Assembly: GCA_946479115.1 (NCBI GenBank)
Contig: CAMLED010000057.1
Coordinates: forward strand, 1-6,057
Length of the DNA: 6,057 nucleotides
Reading direction: 5' to 3'
From: an uncultured Candidatus Saccharibacteria bacterium
Lineage (GTDB): Bacteria > Patescibacteria > Saccharimonadia > Saccharimonadales > UBA6022
Below the pieces are notes generated by a model. The model ran no database searches. It worked only from the letters and a program-made list of their open reading frames with translations, and was not told the origin of the DNA. Numbering within the stretch: position 1 is the first letter of the stretch; each line of letters opens with the position of its first letter. The translations under genes were made by a program, and so were the position numbers. Positions 1 through 6,057 of this stretch are shown here, piece by piece.

Positions 1-1234
<1,234 letters not shown>

Positions 1235-1243
1235 CTATAGAGT

Positions 1244-2434
1244 CTAGTGAATGTAGTTAAAGCTGCCGACTTGGTTGGCTGGAATAATACGGTTATTAAT
1301 CCAGTTATAACCACCGCCAGCGTAGTTATTCATCTCGCTGACAACAAGTGAACCGTCACCGTTAATCGCTTCAACGATACCAACGTGTCCATAGCCACCA
1401 CCGTTCTGGAAGATAGCACCAACTTCTGGCACTGAGTCTACACGGAAGTACGCACTCAGTGACGAGTTCCACTGTGCAGCGTTACCAAGTGCACCTGATG
1501 GCAACGGGCGGCCCATTTCGTAGCGGCGCTCCCATGCATACCATGTACAGTTGCCCCAAGCGTTTGTATTACCTGGTGTCGTACCCTTGGTGTTACGGTG
1601 TGAGTTAAAGACTTCACCACCACCGAAACCACCGGCGTAACGGAAGTTACTGTAAACATTCGTCGTGAGCACACGAGCAGTTGGCGCCTGGTACCCAGGG
1701 CGTTCGTTTGTAGGCAAGATACCACTAGGTAGGACAATCTTGTTACCCACCACGAGGCCACTTAGCTCGAGGTTATTAAACGATGTAATACTTTGAGCCG
1801 AAGTGTTAAATTTGGCAGCAATACTTTCGACAGTATCACCGTTACGAACAGTGTAGTGGACACCGTCAACAGGAAGAATGGTTAATTCTTTACCTGCAGG
1901 TACGGTGCTCTCAGTAAGGCTGTTTGCCCACTTGACCGTATCAACTGAAATACCATATTGAGCAGCGATTGTATCAACTGTCTCACCATCCTTGACGATA
2001 TGCTGTTTAACAGCGTGGTTGGCAGATGATAACTGAATAATCTGCGGCTTGGTAATAGTATTGGTATCGTTTTGAGCCAACTGGCTTTGAATAGCCAAAG
2101 ATACCGATTGGTTGGCGATGTTAGTTGCAACTGGCAAGTTAGCACGACTGGCAATACCAGCAGCTACGTTAGTTGCCACAATCTGATCAACCGATGGCTG
2201 ATCAGCAGCAGCGGACTCGGTTGCAACAATTGGGTTAATTGCGCTAGCGACATTATCTACTTTTTGTGGTGGTTGGTAACCGATAGCTACCATTGAAATG
2301 ACTAGCAAGAATACACCAGAATATGCTGCAATAACAGTAGATTTAGGGCCACTCTTGTGTCGTTTTGAACGATAAGAGCGTCCAAGAAGCATTACTTGCT
2401 TCAACTGTGCAGTTTTCGCTTGAGCAAAGCTCAT
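1244..2434 (-). CDS. membrane-anchored LysM-LysM-CHAP peptidoglycan hydrolase
   Basis: Probable wall hydrolase (amidase or endopeptidase on peptidoglycan) of 396 residues. A short basic N-terminus (RSYRSKRHKSGPK) leads into one hydrophobic segment (33-53), either a type II anchor or an uncleaved signal peptide, placing the rest outside the membrane. Residues 55-140 are a low-complexity A/V/N/Q-rich linker with a 16-residue repeat. Two LysM domains follow (about 144-188 and 193-236; HIVKDGETVDTIAAQYG and YTVRNGDTVESIAAKFN), which bind glycan GlcNAc. The C-terminal CHAP domain (about 260-396) has catalytic Cys296 in GNCTWYAWE, His350 in GYGHVGIVE and a third polar residue in SEMNN (E367 or N369). 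All catalytic elements look intact. It has its own strong promoter and a long leader. The ATG used here has no Shine-Dalgarno at normal distance; ATT at 2455 would add seven residues. Domain assignment is sure; the bond cleaved and the role (division, growth or host contact) are not. Confidence 0.93.
   Translation of the reverse strand: MSFAQAKTAQLKQVMLLGRSYRSKRHKSGPKSTVIAAYSGVFLLVISMVAIGYQPPQKVDNVASAINPIVATESAAADQPSVDQIVATNVAAGIASRANLPVATNIANQSVSLAIQSQLAQNDTNTITKPQIIQLSSANHAVKQHIVKDGETVDTIAAQYGISVDTVKWANSLTESTVPAGKELTILPVDGVHYTVRNGDTVESIAAKFNTSAQSITSFNNLELSGLVVGNKIVLPSGILPTNERPGYQAPTARVLTTNVYSNFRYAGGFGGGEVFNSHRNTKGTTPGNTNAWGNCTWYAWERRYEMGRPLPSGALGNAAQWNSSLSAYFRVDSVPEVGAIFQNGGGYGHVGIVEAINGDGSLVVSEMNNYAGGGYNWINNRIIPANQVGSFNYIH
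2087..2230 (-). repeat. three 16-residue imperfect repeats in the linker of the CHAP protein
   Basis: Residues 69-84, 85-100 and 101-116 each start with (I/P)VAT, giving IVATESAA, IVATNVAA and PVATNIAN at exact 16-residue (48-nt) spacing. The rest of each unit is A/N/Q-rich and only loosely conserved. The DNA keeps GTTGCAAC or GTGGCAAC at the unit starts, which suggests old tandem duplication in the spacer between membrane anchor and LysM domains. Confidence 0.5.
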
Positions 2435-2478
2435 AGCGGATTCAGATTCACGAATGATCGTTCTCCTGCCGTCTGCAT
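2431..2478 (-). other. possible 15-codon leader ORF overlapping the CHAP start (ATGA)
   Basis: An ATG at 2478 opens a frame encoding MQTAGERSFVNLNPL whose TGA stop overlaps the CHAP-gene ATG as ATGA. A GTG in the same frame (2451) sits 11 nt after the AGGAG motif and would give a six-residue peptide with the same stop. Either could feed termination-reinitiation into the hydrolase gene. The ATG has no good Shine-Dalgarno and lies in a predicted hairpin. This may be chance; the overlap is what makes it worth recording. Confidence 0.25.
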
Positions 2479-2680
2479 TACTGCAAAGGCTCTACCTTAC
2501 TCTGTCTTACTTCTCGCAAATAGAACGGGATACTTGTCGACCTTATAATTAATTAGTATTAGGTTTAAAGTGTTTTTTAGTATCCTTGCGACATTTGTCG
2601 GTAGGCTCATTCATGATTTAAATTTCCCACTCGCAGAACTAATTCGTTATTAATTCTGTAATGTAAATCACAAATGTGCT
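2435..2680 (-). promoter_or_regulatory. long structured 5' leader of the CHAP gene, class not recognised
   Basis: From the promoter below, about 245 nt are transcribed before the hydrolase ATG, in a 312-bp stretch without a convincing gene. Pairings visible by eye: local hairpin CGAC-AAAU-GUCG (2600-2589); GGATACT (2585-2579) with AGTATCC (2534-2528); TGTCG (2593-2589) alternatively with CGACA (2539-2535), which would form a pseudoknot with the previous helix; CGTTCT (2527-2522) with AGAACG (2464-2459) across the Shine-Dalgarno; and a hairpin GCC-UUUGCA-GUAA-UGCAGA-(C)-GGC (2490-2468) with a GNRA loop ending next to AGGAG. c-di-AMP riboswitches often precede LysM/CHAP-type hydrolases in other phyla, but I do not find their conserved segments here. 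A regulatory role is inference. Confidence 0.45.
2463..2467 (-). promoter_or_regulatory. Shine-Dalgarno AGGAG, too far from the CHAP ATG
   Basis: AGGAG is the only good Shine-Dalgarno core upstream of the hydrolase. It lies 28 nt from the ATG at 2434, far outside the normal 5 to 10 nt. At proper spacing it faces ATT (2455, 7 nt, in frame with the hydrolase) or GTG (2451, 11 nt, frame of the short leader ORF). Between the in-frame TAG at 2494 and the ATG there is no in-frame ATG, GTG or TTG. AGAACG (2464-2459), which overlaps this site, is fully complementary to CGTTCT at 2527-2522, so the site could be masked in the RNA. Confidence 0.6.
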
Positions 2681-2686
2681 AAAACC

Positions 2687-2715
2687 ATTGTAACAACTCT
2701 TGTTTTATAAGTCAA
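2687..2715 (-). promoter_or_regulatory. sigma70-type promoter of the CHAP hydrolase gene
   Basis: On the minus strand TTGACT (2715-2710), a 17-bp spacer and TACAAT (2692-2687) form a near-consensus promoter, with TGT before the -10 making it extended as well. The expected transcription start is near 2680. It lies 32 nt after the mltG stop in AT-rich DNA, so the hydrolase gene can be expressed apart from the upstream cluster. Confidence 0.8.
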
Positions 2716-2746
2716 TTTATTTTATAGCTATGTATATTTGTCAAGT

Positions 2747-3982
2747 TTATGGCAAAGAACACTTGTACGCGCAGTGATTAACGATATTTGCCTCATGTTC
2801 TTCATTGGTATGGGCAAAATATGTTTTGTGATCATCACCACTAAGGAAATAGACATAGTCACCTGCTGCAGGCGCAGCGACAGCTTGCAAGGCGCTCAAC
2901 CCAGGTGAACCAATTGGCCCAGGAGGCAATCCGGTATGTATACGGGTATTGTACGGTGATTCAAGTGTATGATCGCGCGGTACGCCCATTTTATCAGCCG
3001 CGTATTGATACGTCACATCGCTCCCAAGCATCATGCCATCCGCGAGACGCGTAAAGAATACTTGGGCGACTTGCTTTTGATCAGCAGGCTCAGACACTTC
3101 GCGTTGCACGATCGACGCGAGGGTAATGCCGTCATACAGGCTTAGCCCCTGCTGCTTAAAGCCATCAATCAGATTATTTTTTTCAATTTGTGTGTAATAT
3201 TCCTGGAAAGTCCGACGCAAAATCTGCTCCACGGTAGATCCCGTAGCCATCTGATATGTCTGCCCATAAATATACCCCTCTAGATCAGCCGTCGCTGGCT
3301 TGCCCGCGAACAATGGTAAATCACTATAATCGGCTGCAAAACCAGCGTCAATCTCATCGGTGGTGAAACCAAGCTTTTCGAGCACCTGGCGGTGAGACGG
3401 TGTTTTGTCGGCAGTCTTAGAAACTGTGTTTAGTGTGGCGCCCGGGTAAAAGGTAACTGTAAATTCTTCGGCCGATCCTTTAGTCAGGCTTTCGACAATC
3501 TGAGGTGTACTAGAGGCTGGCGACAGCATAAAAGCACCGGCTTGAAGGCCATTTCGTGTTTTGGAAAGACGAGTATAAATATCAAAGGCTAATTGGCTAT
3601 GAATCACTTTCTTGTCTTGGAGCAACTTTCCGATCTGAACCGGTGAGCTACCCTCTTTAATAATCACCTGCACTTTTGCAGCATCACTACCCGCAACAGG
3701 CTGCAGAGCAAGCATGTACCACGTAAAGAGTGCCGCACCAGCAATAATAATGAGGCTAATGATCCCAAGAATAGCCCATTTCAATACCCGTTTGCGAGGC
3801 GACCTAGGAGTATCGGCTACTGCCTGTACCTCAGCTGGCGCGGGTGTCACTGACGGCCGTGGCTGTTGTGATGGCGTCTCCTGCTGCTGAGGTTGCTGCG
3901 TATTTAACGGCTCTGTAGAAACTACCGGCCCTGTTTGAGGTGGTGTCGTCTGGGGGCGAACTGGCTTAATATCATTGTTCAT
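2747..3982 (-). CDS. mltG: MltG endolytic murein transglycosylase (YceG-like)
   Basis: Cuts nascent peptidoglycan glycan strands at the outer face of the membrane and so sets where chains end. The 411 residues have a cytoplasmic Pro/Gln-rich N-terminus (1 to about 60), a basic patch (RSPRKR), one membrane segment (about 67-92) and then the YceG domain (about 100-400) with its LysM-like front part (VQVIIKEGSSPVQIGKLL). Family motifs: LEGYIYGQTYQM (234-245), LASIVQRE (288-295), SDVTYQYA (321-328), ESPYNTRIHTGLPPGPIGSPG (341-361). Glu295 aligns with the catalytic Glu of the family (E218 in E. coli by my recollection). Oddities: the usual first Glu of IVExE is Gln293, SDPT reads SDVT, and the tail ends in CAYKCSLP with two cysteines. 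The ATG overlaps the ruvX stop (ATGA), and GGAG at 3994-3991 lies 8 nt upstream. No terminator is visible after it. Confidence 0.95.
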   Translation of the reverse strand: MNNDIKPVRPQTTPPQTGPVVSTEPLNTQQPQQQETPSQQPRPSVTPAPAEVQAVADTPRSPRKRVLKWAILGIISLIIIAGAALFTWYMLALQPVAGSDAAKVQVIIKEGSSPVQIGKLLQDKKVIHSQLAFDIYTRLSKTRNGLQAGAFMLSPASSTPQIVESLTKGSAEEFTVTFYPGATLNTVSKTADKTPSHRQVLEKLGFTTDEIDAGFAADYSDLPLFAGKPATADLEGYIYGQTYQMATGSTVEQILRRTFQEYYTQIEKNNLIDGFKQQGLSLYDGITLASIVQREVSEPADQKQVAQVFFTRLADGMMLGSDVTYQYAADKMGVPRDHTLESPYNTRIHTGLPPGPIGSPGLSALQAVAAPAAGDYVYFLSGDDHKTYFAHTNEEHEANIVNHCAYKCSLP

Positions 3983-4386
3983 AGTGTCTGCTCCATGTAA
4001 TCCTGCAAAATCATTGTCGCTGCTAATGCGTCAATATCACCTTTGCTGTATGGTTTTTTGTATGATTGCAGACGCTGTTCTGCAAGAACGCTTGTCAGCG
4101 ATTCATCTTGGAACACCAATGACGGGGCGATGTCCGTTAATTTTCCTGCAAACTGTTCAACATAGGCTGTTTGCGCCGTCGCCTCGCCCGATTGATTGCG
4201 CGGATATCCTACAACAACCGTATCGGCTTTTTCATCAATCACAATACGCGCAATCTGTTCGATCTCGCTACCATCTACATCAATTGTAAGAAACGGTACG
4301 GCAATACGAACACCGCTATCGCCTACGGCAACACCGATGCGCTTTTCACCCACGTCCAATGCCACAAAAGATTTATTTGTCGTCAT
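3979..4386 (-). CDS. ruvX: RuvX/YqgF family RNase H-fold nuclease
   Basis: Small cytoplasmic nuclease (135 residues, normal for the family), annotated as a putative Holliday-junction resolvase and linked to 16S rRNA 5'-end maturation in E. coli. Motifs: ALDVGEKRIGVAV near the start with Asp11; VVVGYPRNQSGE (57-68), the family's VGLPxxxxG block; FQDESLTSVLAEQRL with Glu95 and T98-S99; and DIDALAATMILQDY with Asp119, giving the three acidic metal ligands. The start overlaps the end of the upstream gene by 14 nt and the TGA stop overlaps mltG as ATGA, so the three genes are probably one transcript with coupled translation. Adjacent ruvX and mltG are known from other bacteria. The TGA here also shows that the standard code is used. 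Confidence 0.95.
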   Translation of the reverse strand: MTTNKSFVALDVGEKRIGVAVGDSGVRIAVPFLTIDVDGSEIEQIARIVIDEKADTVVVGYPRNQSGEATAQTAYVEQFAGKLTDIAPSLVFQDESLTSVLAEQRLQSYKKPYSKGDIDALAATMILQDYMEQTL

Positions 4387-6022
4387 TCAGCTTGAACTCT
4401 ACCGTAATCTTCTTGGCGTCGTTTGGTGCCGATGTCACCCAGAATGGCCAGAATTTGATATCAACGTTTTCAACACCTGAAATCGCTTCGATGCTTGACT
4501 GAATATCGCCATAACGTTTGCCCTTGGCAGTATCCTTGATAACCGAGTCTTCAATCTTTGGACCAATCTTGGCCGTAGCGACAATATTTGCAGTGAATCC
4601 GTTTTCAACAGCATTTACGTTTGTAAATGTCACCTTACCGGCACCATTATCATAGGTGCGTTGATCTTTGAGGCCTTCTAGTTGCTTAGCAAAGTTAGCA
4701 TCAAGGTAGTCATTCAGCTCATTTTTATCAACAGCGCTGAGACTATAGGTTATTTCACTTGTCAGTTTTGGTTTAGTACCAGCGACGACTTCTTGATCGA
4801 CTGCAGGCGTTGATACTGGTGCGGCCTGATCAGCCTTAAATGTCTGGTCAACGACAACAACATCCTTGCCTAATTTAGCTGTCAGATCCTTTTTAATCGC
4901 ATCTGTATCCTGCTGCTTCAACTGGTCAGTCTGTTTTTGAATATCCGCTGCCGTTACGACAGTGATGGTCTTGTCCGTACCACCAGCGGTTGAACCAACA
5001 ATAGAGGCAGAGATACCAGATGGTGCGCCTGTTACTGCGCCATTTGCGCCGTTGCTACTAGCACCACGTTCGCTTGCTGTAATGGCAGCGTTGGCACCTT
5101 GGTAATTAGTGATGGTAATTGTCACACTCTCATTGGTTGTAAAGACCTTGCCGCCAGAGGTTGTCAGTGCGGTCCCCGCAGGGATAGTTGTACCTAAGTT
5201 ACTAATATTGTTGGTCGAGAATTTAACCGTTCCTGTCGCTTTTTCACCTACTTCTTTTTTACCAGTAGCTTCAAAATCAACGCTCGCTGTTTTCTTGGTT
5301 TGTTGCGTTGCCATTTTAATTGTTTTGGCTGCGAGGTCAGTACTAAGATCATTTCCCAGTGTCACTGCATCATTTACAGATGAATCTGTTGTTCGTGCAG
5401 TAATCTGAACAGTAGCACGTGGCGCAAAGAAAATACCCCAAATCAAGAAAGCAATTAATAAAATCGCACCGGCAACAATCAAAATGAATTTCTTGCGGAA
5501 ATCGCTGAAGTTTGGCACTTTGATGCCACTCTTTGTACGGGCCTTGGCTGGCGCCTGGCCAGGTGCTGGTGGTTGCGCACGTCGTGGCAATTCTTCGGCA
5601 ACGTCTTCATCGATGGCCGCATCAACAGCTGCGTTATGAACTGGGATCAAAGCAGGGGTAACGCCGGCAGTTTTGGCATGTTCGCCAATTGGCAGCTGCG
5701 CACCATCAATAACGTCTTCGCCATCATCAACGGACAATGCTGCAATCTCTGCAATCTCTGGCTTGCTCTGCAAATTCTTGGCCACTGGCAACTTAGCAGA
5801 TGCGGCAAGTGCCATCAATGCCGGGTTATTTGTAATAATTACCAAATGCTTTTTCGCCTGGGTGGCCGCGCGGGCCAACAAACGAAGGTTGACCGTACTT
5901 TGCAGCACGCCAATTCGCTTGGGCGGTACTAACGCAACGATTTTTGCATTAGCATCTTTAACCTTACCGAGAATTGCGGTAATGTCATCTTCTACATCAA
6001 TGTATATAACGTCTTTATTCAT
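4373..6022 (-). CDS. single-pass membrane protein with baseplate-J-like extracytoplasmic region
   Basis: A 549-residue protein of unknown function, of a type I associate with CPR/Patescibacteria. Residues 1 to about 95 form an alpha/beta-like cytoplasmic domain (VIYIDVEDDITAILGKV, IVALVPPKRIGVLQSTVNL, HLVIITNNPALMALA). An acidic then Pro/Ala-rich linker follows (about 96-165), then a basic stretch and a membrane segment (178-200, ending FFAPRATVQI). Outside, residues about 258-370 resemble baseplate J/gp47-type proteins: KATGTVKF, TTIPAGTALTT, GKVFTT, and GSTAGGTDKTITVV leading to AADIQKQTDQL. The C-terminal part has a helical stretch (431-455) and two beta-rich segments, ending VDIKFWPFWVTSAPNDAKKITVEF. 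The ATG fits the domain boundary; no Shine-Dalgarno and no clear promoter lie in the 35 bp before it, so it may belong to a longer operon starting outside the window. It leads the ruvX-mltG cluster, which suggests an envelope role, but no enzyme motif is visible. Confidence 0.8.
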   Translation of the reverse strand: MNKDVIYIDVEDDITAILGKVKDANAKIVALVPPKRIGVLQSTVNLRLLARAATQAKKHLVIITNNPALMALAASAKLPVAKNLQSKPEIAEIAALSVDDGEDVIDGAQLPIGEHAKTAGVTPALIPVHNAAVDAAIDEDVAEELPRRAQPPAPGQAPAKARTKSGIKVPNFSDFRKKFILIVAGAILLIAFLIWGIFFAPRATVQITARTTDSSVNDAVTLGNDLSTDLAAKTIKMATQQTKKTASVDFEATGKKEVGEKATGTVKFSTNNISNLGTTIPAGTALTTSGGKVFTTNESVTITITNYQGANAAITASERGASSNGANGAVTGAPSGISASIVGSTAGGTDKTITVVTAADIQKQTDQLKQQDTDAIKKDLTAKLGKDVVVVDQTFKADQAAPVSTPAVDQEVVAGTKPKLTSEITYSLSAVDKNELNDYLDANFAKQLEGLKDQRTYDNGAGKVTFTNVNAVENGFTANIVATAKIGPKIEDSVIKDTAKGKRYGDIQSSIEAISGVENVDIKFWPFWVTSAPNDAKKITVEFKLNDDK

Positions 6023-6057
6023 GTTTATATGCGTAAGATTCGATTTAGTTTATCTTT

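Noticed and set aside
1456..2154. Two further minus-strand frames inside the CHAP gene
   Set aside because: Wholly contained in the correct LysM-CHAP frame, in another phase, with no motif.
2497..2610. 37-codon ORF in the CHAP leader (starts MSLPTNVARIL)
   Set aside because: No Shine-Dalgarno before its ATG, composition like untranslated AT-rich DNA, and it overlaps the complementary segments of the leader; an overlapping 21-codon ORF (2614-2549) is equally unsupported.
2435..2680. Known c-di-AMP (ydaO/yuaA) or c-di-GMP (GEMM) riboswitch
   Set aside because: The gene context would suit, but I cannot find the conserved sequence blocks of either class by eye; a covariance search would settle it.
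2739..2744. Second TTGACA (minus strand) just after the mltG stop, 29 bp before the TTGACT of the promoter
   Set aside because: No -10-like hexamer lies at 16 to 18 bp spacing (TATAAA is at 12 bp), so I treat it as chance in AT-rich DNA.
3975..5932. Plus-strand open frames of 74 to 119 codons
   Set aside because: Antisense shadows of mltG, ruvX and the 549-residue protein, without start signals or recognisable domains.
6024..6029. TATAAA on the minus strand before the 549-residue gene
   Set aside because: Only one base separates it from the ATG, so a start of transcription from it would fall inside the coding region; no matching -35.

Overview
The window reads as a chromosomal housekeeping and cell-envelope locus of a bacterium with mid-range GC. 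The best guess is a member of the Patescibacteria/CPR, probably Saccharibacteria (TM7). The main pointers are a single-pass protein with an N-terminal domain and a baseplate-J-like extracytoplasmic part, of a kind I associate with CPR genomes, next to ruvX and mltG, and a LysM-LysM-CHAP wall hydrolase beside obg. TGA is used as a stop at the end of ruvX, so the code is standard and not the UGA=Gly code of Gracilibacteria/Absconditabacteria. The lineage call is inference from family resemblance, not from a marker search.

All five recognisable genes lie on the minus strand, so transcription runs from high to low coordinates. First comes a tightly packed cluster (6022 to 2747): a 549-residue membrane protein with a baseplate-J-like region, then ruvX (14-nt overlap), then mltG (4-nt ATGA overlap). 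No GC-rich terminator follows mltG. Next is a 312-bp intergenic region with a strong sigma70-type promoter (TTGACT, 17 bp, TGTTACAAT) and about 245 nt of untranslated leader with several complementary segments. It precedes a membrane-anchored LysM-LysM-CHAP peptidoglycan hydrolase (2434 to 1244). A perfect 12-bp hairpin lies after that gene, followed at once by an extended -10 element and obg (1174 leftwards). obg is cut by the window edge, with only the end of its OCT domain missing.

The genes fit an envelope-plus-housekeeping theme. MltG cuts nascent glycan strands, the CHAP protein cleaves peptide or amide bonds in the wall, the baseplate-J-like protein projects an unknown extracytoplasmic structure, RuvX is an RNase H-fold nuclease often found beside mltG, and Obg is a ribosome-associated GTPase. 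The parts most worth a second look are the structured leader of the CHAP gene, the mismatch between that gene's Shine-Dalgarno and its ATG, the near-leaderless promoter of obg, and the altered G4 motif (TKAE) in Obg. I see no tRNA, rRNA, CRISPR array, insertion sequence or other mobile element.
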